A stretch of 64,000 bases of DNA from Mycobacterium sp. URHB0044 (GCF_000620625.1 NZ_JIAW01000003.1:434001-498000); one strand, 5' to 3'; counted from the first letter of the stretch, positions 53,420-64,000 are shown. The notes: a model not told the origin generated them from the letters alone. A program made the numbers and translations.

Positions 53420-54355
53420 TCAGACCAGCTCCAGACCTGGATCTTGCTGGCTGAAGCTGAACGAGCGCGAGACGGCCACGGCCTGTGCCCGCGTTCTGAC
53501 GCCGAGCTTCCCCAACACGCTGTGGACGTGGTTCTTGACGGTATGCAGCGCGATGCAGAGCTGGTCTGCAATATCGCGGTTCGACAGTCCCATTTCCAGC
53601 ATGCGCAGGATCTGAATCTCGCGTGCGGTCAGAACTAGTTCCTCCGCGCTGGGTTTACGCTCCGCCGCAAGCGTCGAAAGGCGGCGAAGCAGAATCGCCG
53701 AAACCTTCGGCGAACAGACGGACTCGCCGTGGCTGAGCTTGTGAATCAACAAGTGCAGATCGTCGAGCGACTCAGACCGGAGGTGATAGCCAGTTACTCC
53801 GGCCTCGGCGCACGCGACGATCGTCGATTCGTCGTCCTCCGACACTCCTACGGCGATCACCTTGGCGGCAGGACTGGTCGAGGTCGCCATTTTCAGCAAA
53901 GTCGCACTGTCTCTAGTCGACACAGTAAGCAGAACGATGTCCGGCGTGCATCCTTCGAGCGCCGACTTCAGTGACAGCAAATCCCACGCAACCGTGGATT
54001 CGACGGCATCATTCACGGCCAACAACGTGACGAGATTCTCGCGATATAGCGTGCAGTCATCTACGACCAAGATCCTGGTCGGACCCCGTACACAATCGCT
54101 CGGCGCGACTCCGAATCCGAACGCTCGATCCCGCGTGTCACCGAGTGGCTCCAGGAGGTCCGTCGACCCGTGCAGCGAAGCTACGAGGCCGCGCAAATCA
54201 GTCGGCAACGCTCCATCACGAGCGTGCTTCGGCCAGCCGCCGAACGACGCCCTCGCAGATACTCGACCGTCCTCAGCAAACCCGCCGACGATGCTCTTCG
54301 GTACGCACGTATTGTTTGCCATAATCACGTCACCGTGATCATTTGCTCGCCCCAT
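53420..54355 (-). CDS. LuxR/NarL-type regulator D with pseudo-receiver domain
   Basis: A 311-residue protein from the ATG at 54355 (CGGGGG just upstream; an ATG at 54322 is possible). The N-terminal tail of about 95 residues is unrelated to the other copies. The receiver-like domain has ILVVDDCTLYREN, Thr at the phospho-acceptor position (DIVLLTVSTRDS), and Arg in GYHLRSESL. The HTH is complete (LTAREIQILRMLEMGLSNRDIA...TVKNHVHSVLGKLGV). It is the outermost regulator, next to the right island boundary. No array element was seen upstream of it, so its control may differ. Confidence 0.8.
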   Translation of the reverse strand: MGRANDHGDVIMANNTCVPKSIVGGFAEDGRVSARASFGGWPKHARDGALPTDLRGLVASLHGSTDLLEPLGDTRDRAFGFGVAPSDCVRGPTRILVVDDCTLYRENLVTLLAVNDAVESTVAWDLLSLKSALEGCTPDIVLLTVSTRDSATLLKMATSTSPAAKVIAVGVSEDDESTIVACAEAGVTGYHLRSESLDDLHLLIHKLSHGESVCSPKVSAILLRRLSTLAAERKPSAEELVLTAREIQILRMLEMGLSNRDIADQLCIALHTVKNHVHSVLGKLGVRTRAQAVAVSRSFSFSQQDPGLELV

Positions 54356-54530
54356 CCCCGACCCCCGTTTCGCATACCGGACCCTCGACTTCGCATGCTG
54401 GCCCACGTTTTGCGTGTCAGCCCTAGTGGAGCATACGGCCAATCGGCAATATTGACTATCTAGCCAAAAAGGGCACGAATTACGGCATCCGCCCTGCAAA
54501 CTTTGCTAGATCTGAACCGCCGCGCGTACC

Positions 54531-54549
54531 GGTGCCTCCTGGAGGCGCC
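54531..54549 (-). terminator. Hairpin directly after ltp2
   Basis: GGTGCCTCC (54531-54539) pairs with GGAGGCGCC (54541-54549) with one G-T pair. It lies two bases beyond the ltp2 stop and lacks a T tract. It probably terminates the cyp125-to-ltp2 operon on the island side of the junction. Confidence 0.5.
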
Positions 54550-54551
54550 AG

Positions 54552-55721
54552 CTAACCGAGGATGAGACCGGACGTCGGCACGCCGGTGCCTGCCGTGACG
54601 AGCACGTGCTCGACGTCGGGCACCGGATTGACCGAAGTGCCGCGCAACTGCCGCACGCCTTCGGCGATGCCGTTCATGCCGTGGATGTAGGCCTCGCCGA
54701 GTTGGCCGCCATGGGTGTTGATCGGCAGCCGGCCACCAATCTCGATGGCGCCATCGGCGATGAAGTCCTTCGCCTCGCCCCAGCCGCAGAAGCCCAGCTC
54801 CTCCAGCTGAATCAGGGTGAACGGCGTGAAGTGGTCATACAGAATCGCGGTCTGGATGTCGGTCGGCTGGAGCCCCGATTGCGCCCAGAGCTGCTGGCCG
54901 ACCAGGCCCATTTCGGGGAGCCCGTCCAGTTCCGGTCGGTAATAGCTCACCATGGAGTACTGATCGGGGCTGGCGCCCTGGGCAGCCGCCTCGATGATGG
55001 CGGGCCGGTTCTTCAGATCCTTGGCCCGCTCCGCCGACACGATGACCAGGGCGACGGCGCCGTCGGTCTCCTGGCAGCAGTCCAGCAGTCGGAGCGGTTC
55101 GGCGATCCACCGCGAGCTCTGGTGCTCCTCGATGGTGATCGGCTTCTCGTAGAAGTACGCCTTCGGGTTCTTCGCGGCGTGCTTGCGATCGGCGACGGAG
55201 ACCGCGCCGAAGTCCTTGCTGGTCGCACCGGACAGATGCATGTACCGCTTGGCGATCATCGCCACTTGTGCTGCGGGGGTGGACAATCCGTGCGGATACG
55301 AGAAGGAGTTGTCCACGCCCGTCGAGTCGGCATTCTCCACCAGCCGCGTCTGCACCTGGCCGAACCGCATGCCCGAGCGTTCGTTGAACGCGCGGTAGGC
55401 CACCACGCAGTCCGCCACACCGGTGGCGACCGCGACGGCCGCCTGCTGCACCGTCGCACAAGCCGCACCGCCGCCGTGGTGGATCTTGGAGAAGAACTTC
55501 AGGTCTCCAATGCCAGTGGCACGCGCGACGGCGATCTCGGTGTTGGAGTCCATCGTGAACGTCGTCATGCCGTCCACGTCCGCTGGCGTCAACCCGGCAT
55601 CGTCGAGTGCGTCGAGCACGGCCTCGGCGGCCAGCCGAAGCTCACTACGGCCGGAATTCTTGGAGAAGTCCGTGGCGCCGATGCCGACGATGGCCGCCTT
55701 GCCCGATAGTTCGCCGCTCAC
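54552..55721 (-). CDS. ltp2: Steroid side-chain aldolase Ltp2
   Basis: A 389-residue thiolase-fold protein of the SCP2-thiolase-like branch without thiolase chemistry. Tyr295 (AILYDHFTPF) and Tyr345 (LGEAYIHGMN) correspond to the tyrosines reported as important in Ltp2 retro-aldolases. With ChsH1-ChsH2 it removes the last three side-chain carbons of cholesterol as propionyl-CoA, giving androstenedione-type products. It overlaps chsH1 as ATGA and is the last gene of the operon. Its final nine codons form the right copy of the island boundary repeat. Confidence 0.94.
   Translation of the reverse strand: MSGELSGKAAIVGIGATDFSKNSGRSELRLAAEAVLDALDDAGLTPADVDGMTTFTMDSNTEIAVARATGIGDLKFFSKIHHGGGAACATVQQAAVAVATGVADCVVAYRAFNERSGMRFGQVQTRLVENADSTGVDNSFSYPHGLSTPAAQVAMIAKRYMHLSGATSKDFGAVSVADRKHAAKNPKAYFYEKPITIEEHQSSRWIAEPLRLLDCCQETDGAVALVIVSAERAKDLKNRPAIIEAAAQGASPDQYSMVSYYRPELDGLPEMGLVGQQLWAQSGLQPTDIQTAILYDHFTPFTLIQLEELGFCGWGEAKDFIADGAIEIGGRLPINTHGGQLGEAYIHGMNGIAEGVRQLRGTSVNPVPDVEHVLVTAGTGVPTSGLILG
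54556..54581 (+). repeat. Right island boundary: direct repeat within the ltp2 3' end
   Basis: 25 of 26 bases match 22751-22776; 54560-54581 is identical to 22755-22776. The only mismatch changes Leu to Pro in the penultimate codon. The copies are 31,805 bp apart and in the same orientation. Confidence 0.75.
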
Positions 55722-56122
55722 GCGACCCCTCCCATGACCAGCGTCGCATTGGCGATGACGTGATCGCCAAGGCTGTTGCTGCCCTTGATCTTCAACGTGA
55801 TGAGTCCGTCGTCGACGGCCGTCACCTCACCGGTGAACGTCACCGTGTCGTAGGCGTACCACGGCACGCCGAGCCGCAGTGCGATCGACTTGATCACCGC
55901 GTTCGGGCCTGCCCAGTCGGTGATGAAGCGCTGCACGAGGCCGGTGTCGGTCAGGATGTTGACGAAGATGTCCTTGGACCCCTTGGCCTGCGCCTTGTCC
56001 CGGTCGTGGTGCACGTCCTGGTAGTCCCGGGTCGCGATGGCGGTCGACACGATGAACGTGGGATCGCCGTAGAAACTCAACTCGGGCAGTTTCGTGCCGA
56101 CCTCCATCGTTGGCGCGCTCAT
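55718..56122 (-). CDS. chsH1: ChsH1, MaoC-like enoyl-CoA hydratase subunit
   Basis: A 134-residue hot-dog protein from the ATG at 56122, which overlaps the chsH2 stop as ATGA; the longer frame to 56152 lies within chsH2. It carries the hydratase motif ATRDYQDVHHD and KSIALRLGVPWYAYDTV. In M. tuberculosis (Rv3541c) it forms a hydratase with ChsH2 that acts on the three-carbon side-chain enoyl-CoA and hands the product to Ltp2. It is coupled to ltp2 by a 4-bp overlap. Confidence 0.93.
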   Translation of the reverse strand: MSAPTMEVGTKLPELSFYGDPTFIVSTAIATRDYQDVHHDRDKAQAKGSKDIFVNILTDTGLVQRFITDWAGPNAVIKSIALRLGVPWYAYDTVTFTGEVTAVDDGLITLKIKGSNSLGDHVIANATLVMGGVA

Positions 56123-57078
56123 GCGTCCGGCTCCCACGCGTAGAGCGTCCACGCCGGTCCGACGTTGTTCTCCGGAAAGTCGATGTACGTTGCGCGGACG
56201 GGCATTCCGACCTCCACAGCCGCGGGATCGACATTGCGAAGCTCACCGAGCATCCGGACCCCCTCTTCGAGTTCGACGAGCGCGATGACGAACGGCAACG
56301 TGCGGCCGGGCACCTTGGGAGCGTGGTGCACGACGAAACTGAACACGGTGCCCTTGCCGCTGGCGACCTGATATTCGGTCTCCAGCTCCTTGTCCAGCCA
56401 GAGCGCGGGCACAGGCGGGTGCTGCAGGCTGCCGTCGGCGCGCTTCTGGATGCGCAGTTCGTGGGCGTTGACACCGTCCCAGAAGAACTTGGTGTCCTTC
56501 GACGACGCGGGCCGCATCATGGCGTCGGCGTCGAGGTCGTCGGGCACGGGTGCCGCGGTGGAAGCCTGATCGGCGGGGATGAACTTCATGATGCGCCAAA
56601 GCATTTCGGCAACGTCCTCGTCGCCGACCTGCCAGGTGATCTTCTGGTTGATGAAGTAGCCCTCGCCGAGGGCCGTCTGCTTTGGTCCGACGACGTCGGT
56701 CAACTCGGCGGCCACACTGACCACCTCGCCGGGACGCAGATACCGGTGATAGGTCTGCTCGCAATTGGTCGCGACGACGCCGACATAGCCTGCGTTGTCG
56801 AACAATTCGATGATCTTGCCGAGCGGATCGTCGTCGGGACGGACGCCGCCAAGACCCATCATGGTCCAGACCTGGATCATGGCGGGGGGCGCGACGACGC
56901 CAGGATGGCCTGCGGCCTTCGCAGCCGCCTCGTCGACGTAGATGGGGTTGCGGTCACCGATGGCGTCGAGCCAGTGATCGATCATCGGCTCGTTGACGGG
57001 GTGTCGCCCCGCGCGCGGCTTGCTCCGGCCGGCCGCCTTGACCTTGTCGATCTCGGCCTGGAAATCGTCCGCGCTCAT
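56119..57078 (-). CDS. chsH2: ChsH2, MaoC-like/DUF35 hydratase-scaffold subunit
   Basis: A 319-residue protein from the ATG at 57078 (TTG at 57099 would add seven residues). An N-terminal MaoC-like hot-dog domain (WLDAIGDRNPIYVDEAAA) is joined to a C-terminal DUF35 OB-fold domain (about residues 190-319, with PALWLDKELETEYQV, and LPFVIALVELEEGVRMLGEL). In M. tuberculosis (Rv3542c) the hot-dog part pairs with ChsH1 and the DUF35 part docks Ltp2. The gene lies 28 bp after fadE29. Confidence 0.92.
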   Translation of the reverse strand: MSADDFQAEIDKVKAAGRSKPRAGRHPVNEPMIDHWLDAIGDRNPIYVDEAAAKAAGHPGVVAPPAMIQVWTMMGLGGVRPDDDPLGKIIELFDNAGYVGVVATNCEQTYHRYLRPGEVVSVAAELTDVVGPKQTALGEGYFINQKITWQVGDEDVAEMLWRIMKFIPADQASTAAPVPDDLDADAMMRPASSKDTKFFWDGVNAHELRIQKRADGSLQHPPVPALWLDKELETEYQVASGKGTVFSFVVHHAPKVPGRTLPFVIALVELEEGVRMLGELRNVDPAAVEVGMPVRATYIDFPENNVGPAWTLYAWEPDA

Positions 57079-57106
57079 ACTTGTCCGTTCTTCGCGCAAG
57101 CGCTCA

Positions 57107-58270
57107 TCACCGCGGGACCCTCGGCACCTTGAGCCCCGACGCCGCGATCATCTCGCGCATCACCTCGTTGACCCCACCGCCGAAGGTGATCACCAGGTTG
57201 CGCTTGGACTGCACGTCCAGCCACTCGAGCAGCTCCGCGGTTTCGGGGTCGGCCGGGTTGCCGTGGGCACCGACGACCGCCTCCGCGAGCCGCCCGATGT
57301 ACTGAATGCGCTCGGTACCAAAGACCTTGGTCGCCGCCGCGTCGGCGACGTCGATGTTCTCCCCGGACGCCGCGACCTGCCAGTTGAGCAGTTCGTTGAT
57401 CCGCCACATCGCCTTGATCTCACCCAGCGAACGCTTGACGTCGTCGTGGTCGAGCGGAGTCTTGCCGTTGCTGCCTGGCTTGGACGCCCACGCGTGTACG
57501 CGGTCGTAGATGGCGGCGACCCGACCGGCGGGACCGAGCATCACCCGCTCGTTGTTGAGCTGGGTGGTGATCAGCCGCCAGCCGCCGTTCTCCTCGCCGA
57601 CGAGCATGTCGGCAGGCACCCGCACGTCGCTGTAATAGGTGGCGTTGGTGTGGTGCGCGCCGTCGGAAAGGATCATCGGGGTCCAGGAGTAGCCGGGATC
57701 CTTCGTGTCGACGATCAGGATCGAAATACCCTTGTGCTTAACGGCTTCCGGATCGGTCCGGCACGCCAGCCAGATGTAGTCGGCGTCGTGCCCACCGGTG
57801 GTGAAGACCTTCTGCCCGTTGACGATGTACTCGTCGCCGTGGCGGACCGCGGTGGTGCGCAACGACGCCAGATCGGTGCCGGCATCCGGTTCGGTGTAGC
57901 CGATCGCGAAGTGCACCTCGCCGGCGAGGATGCCCGGCAGGAACTTCTTCTTCTGCAACTCGCTGCCGAACTGCTGCAACGTCGGCCCGACGGTCTGCAG
58001 CGTGACGGCGGGCAGCGGGACGTCGGCCCGTTGCGCCTCGTTGACGAAGATCGACTGCTCGATGGGGCCGTATCCCAGTCCGCCGAATTCCTTGGGCCAG
58101 CCGACGCCCAACTTGCCGTCCGAGCCCATCCGCTTGATCACCGCCCGGTAGGCCTCGTTGTGCCGGTCGGACTCCATCGCCTTGGCTTCTTCTGGCGAGA
58201 TGAGGTTCGAAAAGTACTGCCGCAGTTCGGCTTGCAGCTGACGCTGCTCGGGGGTCAGTTCGATGTACAT
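57107..58270 (-). CDS. fadE29: Acyl-CoA dehydrogenase FadE29 (ChsE2)
   Basis: A 387-residue acyl-CoA dehydrogenase, equal in length to Rv3543c. ATG at 58270 begins MYIELTPEQRQLQAELR; the frame is open further but overlaps fadE28. FAD-binding motifs are GYTEPDAGTDLASL and VNGQKVFTTGGHDADY. With FadE28 it forms the ChsE1-ChsE2 heterotetramer that dehydrogenates the three-carbon steroid side chain. Its first 16 bp overlap the end of fadE28. Confidence 0.94.
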   Translation of the reverse strand: MYIELTPEQRQLQAELRQYFSNLISPEEAKAMESDRHNEAYRAVIKRMGSDGKLGVGWPKEFGGLGYGPIEQSIFVNEAQRADVPLPAVTLQTVGPTLQQFGSELQKKKFLPGILAGEVHFAIGYTEPDAGTDLASLRTTAVRHGDEYIVNGQKVFTTGGHDADYIWLACRTDPEAVKHKGISILIVDTKDPGYSWTPMILSDGAHHTNATYYSDVRVPADMLVGEENGGWRLITTQLNNERVMLGPAGRVAAIYDRVHAWASKPGSNGKTPLDHDDVKRSLGEIKAMWRINELLNWQVAASGENIDVADAAATKVFGTERIQYIGRLAEAVVGAHGNPADPETAELLEWLDVQSKRNLVITFGGGVNEVMREMIAASGLKVPRVPR

Positions 58271-59274
58271 AGCGCTCCCACCAGATCGAGGCGGTGTGAC
58301 GGACCGCCGAGCAGCCGGGTCAGGTCCTTGATCGTCGAGTAGTAGCGGTCCATCGGGTAGGCGATGTCCATGCCCATGCCGCCATGCAGATGGTGGCAGA
58401 GCTGCATCACCGGTGGCGCCTGCGACGTCACCCAGTACCCGAGGACGTCGAGGTCCTCGTCGGCGTCCCGACCTTCCGACAACCGCCAGATCACCGACGT
58501 GGACACCAGCGAGATGGTGCGCGACGCGATGTACACCTCGGCGAGCTGCGCCGCCACGGTCTGGAACGTCGAAAGCGGCCTGCCGAACTGCTCGCGACTG
58601 GCCACGTAATCCGCCGTCAGCCGCAGCGCTCCCGCGACGAGTCCTGCGGCGAACGCACCCGTCGTCGCCAGCACCAGCTGGTTGACTCGACGTACCGAAG
58701 CGCCCGCGAGGACGTCGGCATCGGGGACCGTGACGCCGTCGAACGTCACCACGTACTCGTCGGAGTGGTTCGAGGTGGGGGTCTTCGTCAGCGTCACGCC
58801 GGGCGTCTTGGGAGACACCACCACCACCGCGTTGTCGGCAGTGACGACGAGCCAATCCGCTTGTTCTGCATGGGGAACGCCGACCTTGGTGCCCGACAGC
58901 TTTCCGCCGGCGAAGACCGTGCCAGGCCGCTCCGGCAACGAGGAACCCGGCTCGTTCAGTGCGGCCGAGAGCAGGCCGCCCTTCGCCACCCCTGCCAGGA
59001 AACGGTCCTGCTGTTCGTCGGACGCCAAATCCAGCAGCGGCACCAGGCCGAGGCCCAGCGTGGCCAGCGCCGGGCTGACGGTGCCATGCCGACCGATCTC
59101 CGTGAGCGCCGTGGCGATCTCGGGTAGACCCACCCCGTCGCCGCCGAGACGTTCGGGAACGCCGAGGGCGATCACTCCCCCGTCCACCAGCGCGGCCCAG
59201 CTGTTGTCACGCCCGAGAGCAGAGGTCACCACGTCGGCGACGGCCTGCTGCTCGGGGTCCGGACTGAAATCCAC
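58255..59274 (-). CDS. fadE28: Acyl-CoA dehydrogenase FadE28 (ChsE1)
   Basis: A 339-residue acyl-CoA dehydrogenase subunit, the same length as Rv3544c. GTG start at 59274 with AAGGAGG five bases upstream. It is shorter than ordinary acyl-CoA dehydrogenases and has a reduced FAD-binding region, as expected for the partner subunit of FadE29. The C-terminus contains HHLHGGMGMDIAYPMDRYYSTIKDL. It acts in the final side-chain cycle of cholesterol breakdown. Confidence 0.93.
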   Translation of the reverse strand: MDFSPDPEQQAVADVVTSALGRDNSWAALVDGGVIALGVPERLGGDGVGLPEIATALTEIGRHGTVSPALATLGLGLVPLLDLASDEQQDRFLAGVAKGGLLSAALNEPGSSLPERPGTVFAGGKLSGTKVGVPHAEQADWLVVTADNAVVVVSPKTPGVTLTKTPTSNHSDEYVVTFDGVTVPDADVLAGASVRRVNQLVLATTGAFAAGLVAGALRLTADYVASREQFGRPLSTFQTVAAQLAEVYIASRTISLVSTSVIWRLSEGRDADEDLDVLGYWVTSQAPPVMQLCHHLHGGMGMDIAYPMDRYYSTIKDLTRLLGGPSHRLDLVGALCTSN

Positions 59275-59286
59275 CGAATCCTCCTT

Positions 59287-59328
59287 GATTCAAATGCGCT
59301 GGTGCGGCGATTCAATTGCGCTGGTGCG
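59287..59328. repeat. Short tandem repeat between cyp125 and fadE28
   Basis: Two 20-bp units (59287-59306 and 59309-59328) differ at one base and repeat with a 22-bp period inside the 67-bp spacer. Probably a recent slippage duplication; it separates fadE28 from cyp125 a little. Confidence 0.7.
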
Positions 59329-59341
59329 CCGGTGCGGCGGG

Positions 59342-60589
59342 TCAGTGCGCGGCGCTGGCGCCGGTGTAGTCGACCTGCCAGTGCTTGATGCCGTTGAGCC
59401 ATCCCGACCGTAGCCGCTCGGGTTCGCCGACCGGCTTGAGGTCGGGCATGTGATCGGCGACGGCGTTGAAGATGAGGTTGATCGTCATCCGGGCCAGGTT
59501 GGCGCCGATGCAGAAGTGGGCACCGGTGCCGCCGAAGCCGACGTGCGGGTTCGGGTCGCGCAGGATGTTGAACGAGTGCGGGTCTTCGAAGACGTCCTCG
59601 TCGAAGTTGGCGGAGCGGTAGGACATCACCAGCCGCTGGCCCTTCTTGATCGGTACGCCCGCCAGCTCGGTGTCCTCGAGTGCGGTGCGCTGGAACGCCG
59701 ACACCGGGGTGGCCCAGCGGATGATCTCGTCGGCCGTCGTGGACGGCCGCTCCTTCTTGAACAGCTCCCACTGATCCGGGTTGTCCGCCAGCGCGATCAT
59801 GCCGTGGGTGATCGAGTTGCGGGTGGTCTCGTTGCCCGCCACGGCGAGCATGATGACGAAGAACCCGAACTCGTCGTCCGACAGCTTCTCGCCGTCGATG
59901 TCGGCCTGGATCAGGGTCGTGACGATGTCGTCGGTGGGGTTCTTGCCCCGCTCATCGGCCATGGCCATCGCGTACATGATCAGTTCCATCGAGGACTGGG
60001 CCGGATCGACGTCGGCGAACTCGGGATCCTCGCCGCCGGTCATCTCGTTCGACCAGCGGAACAACTTGTCGCGATCGTCCTGCGGGACGCCGAGCAGCCC
60101 GGCGATGGCCTGCAGCGGCAGCTCGCACGACACCTGCTCGACGAAGTCGCCGGTGCCCTCGGTGGCCGCGGTCTTGGCGATGTTCTGGGCCCGCTGCGCG
60201 AGCTCCTCTTCCAGACGACCGATGGCGCGTGGCGTGAAGCCGCGCGAGATGATCTTGCGCAGCCGGGTGTGGTGCGGCGCGTCCATGTTGAGCATGACGT
60301 TGCGCTGCAATTCGATGTTCTCGAACGTCATCTCCTGCGGCCAGACCGGGATGGCGCCGTTCAGCCAGCTGGAGAAGACGTCGCTGCGACGCGAGACCTC
60401 CTTGACGTCGGCATGCTTGGTGACGAGCCAGTAGCCCTTGTCGCCGAAGCCGCCGGTGCCGCCCGGCACGTCGACCCAGTGGATCGGTTCGGACTTGCGC
60501 AGCTCGGCGAGTTCGGCGATCGGCAGTCCGGCGAGGTTGACGTCGGGATCCAGGAAGTCGAAGTCAGCCGGAATATTGGGGGGTGCCAT
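59342..60589 (-). CDS. cyp125: Cytochrome P450 CYP125 (steroid C26/C27 hydroxylase)
   Basis: A 415-residue soluble P450. I-helix oxygen-binding motif AGNETTR, ExxR in ADEIIRWA, and haem-binding loop FGGTGAHFCIGANLA with the axial Cys. It oxidises the terminal methyl of the cholesterol or cholestenone side chain to the acid, starting side-chain degradation. It is the first gene of the operon ending with ltp2 and diverges from fadA5 around two KstR boxes. Sequence and position match Rv3545c. Confidence 0.95.
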   Translation of the reverse strand: MAPPNIPADFDFLDPDVNLAGLPIAELAELRKSEPIHWVDVPGGTGGFGDKGYWLVTKHADVKEVSRRSDVFSSWLNGAIPVWPQEMTFENIELQRNVMLNMDAPHHTRLRKIISRGFTPRAIGRLEEELAQRAQNIAKTAATEGTGDFVEQVSCELPLQAIAGLLGVPQDDRDKLFRWSNEMTGGEDPEFADVDPAQSSMELIMYAMAMADERGKNPTDDIVTTLIQADIDGEKLSDDEFGFFVIMLAVAGNETTRNSITHGMIALADNPDQWELFKKERPSTTADEIIRWATPVSAFQRTALEDTELAGVPIKKGQRLVMSYRSANFDEDVFEDPHSFNILRDPNPHVGFGGTGAHFCIGANLARMTINLIFNAVADHMPDLKPVGEPERLRSGWLNGIKHWQVDYTGASAAH

Positions 60590-60618
60590 AACGGGGTGCG
60601 CTCCTCTACAACGTCAAT

Positions 60619-60632
60619 TGCAACGTGTTCTA
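60619..60632. promoter_or_regulatory. KstR operator upstream of cyp125
   Basis: TGCAACGTGTTCTA fits TnnAACnnGTTnnA. It is 29 bp from the cyp125 start and should control the cyp125-to-ltp2 operon. Confidence 0.85.
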
Positions 60633-60697
60633 GTGCCAGTAAAACACGGCTTCACCGCAGATCAAAGGCGTGGCCGCATCGCAGCTTGTCAGACTAA

Positions 60698-60711
60698 TGA
60701 AACGTGTTCTA
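60698..60711. promoter_or_regulatory. KstR operator upstream of fadA5
   Basis: TGAAACGTGTTCTA fits TnnAACnnGTTnnA. It ends ten bases before the fadA5 ATG (60722). The two boxes in this divergent region are 79 bp apart, one per transcript. Confidence 0.85.
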
Positions 60712-60712
60712 G

Positions 60713-61885
<1,173 letters not shown>

Positions 61886-62272
61886 GTGGTCGACGTCCAG
61901 GTCACGGAGACCGAGCGGATCGCCGCAGCGCGGGCGTACATCGACGCGCTGGTGAGCCACGACGCGAGCGACGTGCCGTTTGCTCCGGACTGCACCCGCA
62001 TCGAGTTCGGCGCCAAGACGGGATTCTCGGGAAACCACTTGCGCCGCAGCCTGAATGGCGGACCCCAGTATCGCGTCATCCAGTCGGCCACCGTCTTGGA
62101 GATCGCCGTCGACGGCGACGTGGTTCGGGCCCGGTTCGACCTGCTGACGAAACCCTCGTTCGCCGGCCGGCGCGTCGGCGCCCACGTCGACGAGACCTTC
62201 TTGATCCCCGCCCAAGACGGGAAGATCCATCACATCAAGGCGACCGTCCGCCCGTTCCTGCACAACGGATAG
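61886..62272 (+). CDS. NTF2-like (SnoaL-type) small protein
   Basis: A 128-residue protein with GTG start immediately after the fadA5 stop. The pattern of an N-terminal helix pair (ERIAAARAYIDALVSHDASDVPFAPDC) and a curved beta-sheet (VVRARFDLLTK, HVDETFLIPAQDGKIHHIKATV) fits the NTF2-like fold. It is probably co-transcribed with fadA5 under KstR. Members include isomerases and hydratases such as ketosteroid isomerase, so a steroid-related activity is possible but unproven. Confidence 0.7.
   Translation: MVDVQVTETERIAAARAYIDALVSHDASDVPFAPDCTRIEFGAKTGFSGNHLRRSLNGGPQYRVIQSATVLEIAVDGDVVRARFDLLTKPSFAGRRVGAHVDETFLIPAQDGKIHHIKATVRPFLHNG

Positions 62273-64000
<1,728 letters not shown>

Larger units (their letters stand above)
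22751..54581. mobile_element. Putative 31.8-kb exopolysaccharide genomic island bounded by direct repeats
   Basis: The segment is bounded by the direct repeats 22751-22776 and 54556-54581. It contains the polysaccharide operon and the luxR/glmS array. In M. tuberculosis only a PPE gene lies between the Rv3538 and ltp2 equivalents. No integrase, transposase or plasmid gene was seen, so any mobility functions have been lost or acted from elsewhere. Parts of it (39.0-40.8 kb, 24.1-24.3 kb) look less GC-rich than the flanks. The boundary call rests on the repeats and on gene content. Confidence 0.55.

Noticed and set aside
54455..54477. Possible sixth array element upstream of luxR-D (ACTAT at 54455)
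   Set aside because: The CGTACATGG block is absent at the expected distance, so it is probably a chance match.
22751..54581. Search for transposase, integrase, tRNA or insertion-sequence ends within the island
   Set aside because: None recognised on either strand; the direct repeat is the only mobility evidence.

Overview
This window comes from a fast-growing mycobacterium (Mycolicibacterium-like). The DNA is GC-rich throughout. It carries the cholesterol-catabolism gene order known from the M. tuberculosis Rv3529c-Rv3548c region, with 14-bp KstR operators, Ddn-type F420 nitroreductases, a PPE68-like protein and MPT63-like and hemophore-like exported proteins.

Layout. (1) 1-3062: operon for a sulfotransferase (cut by the left edge), an SDR and a DUF1214 protein behind a KstR operator. 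(2) 3128-10346: an IclR regulator, an RqlH helicase, a permease pair and exported or membrane proteins. (3) 10577-15965: hsaE-hsaG-hsaF diverge from kstD-chsH3 around a second KstR operator (end of ring degradation, ring A/B dehydrogenation, side-chain hydration). (4) 15978-22719: small exported proteins, a PPE68-like/PE-like pair, 1.4 kb without a convincing gene, and a free-standing glycine/asparagine repeat protein. (5) 22751-54581: an accessory island of about 31.8 kb. (6) 54552-60711: the side-chain operon cyp125-fadE28-fadE29-chsH2-chsH1-ltp2. (7) 60722-64000: fadA5, an NTF2-like protein, two ddn-type genes and an SDR cut by the right edge.

The island is the notable part. The last nine codons of ltp2 recur as a direct repeat at its left edge, in frame and with their own stop codon. 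This suggests insertion into the 3' end of ltp2. Its core is a minus-strand operon running from glmS1 (47.3 kb) down to a glycosidase-like gene (29.4 kb). It encodes PglF-, PglE- and PglC-like enzymes, a second phosphoglycosyltransferase, an epimerase-like protein, a Wzz/BY-kinase protein, a Wzx-like flippase, a Wzy-like polymerase and three glycosyltransferases. A PglD/NeuD-type acetyltransferase domain sits nearby, fused to a FemAB-like domain. I read this as a Wzx/Wzy-type exopolysaccharide system whose repeat unit may begin with a bacillosamine-type diamino sugar. Upstream lies an array of four intact and one broken LuxR-family regulators interleaved with two glmS genes. All four intact regulators have lost the receiver phospho-acceptor Asp, and a shared spaced sequence element recurs between the genes.

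No tRNA, rRNA, CRISPR array, transposase or integrase was recognised.
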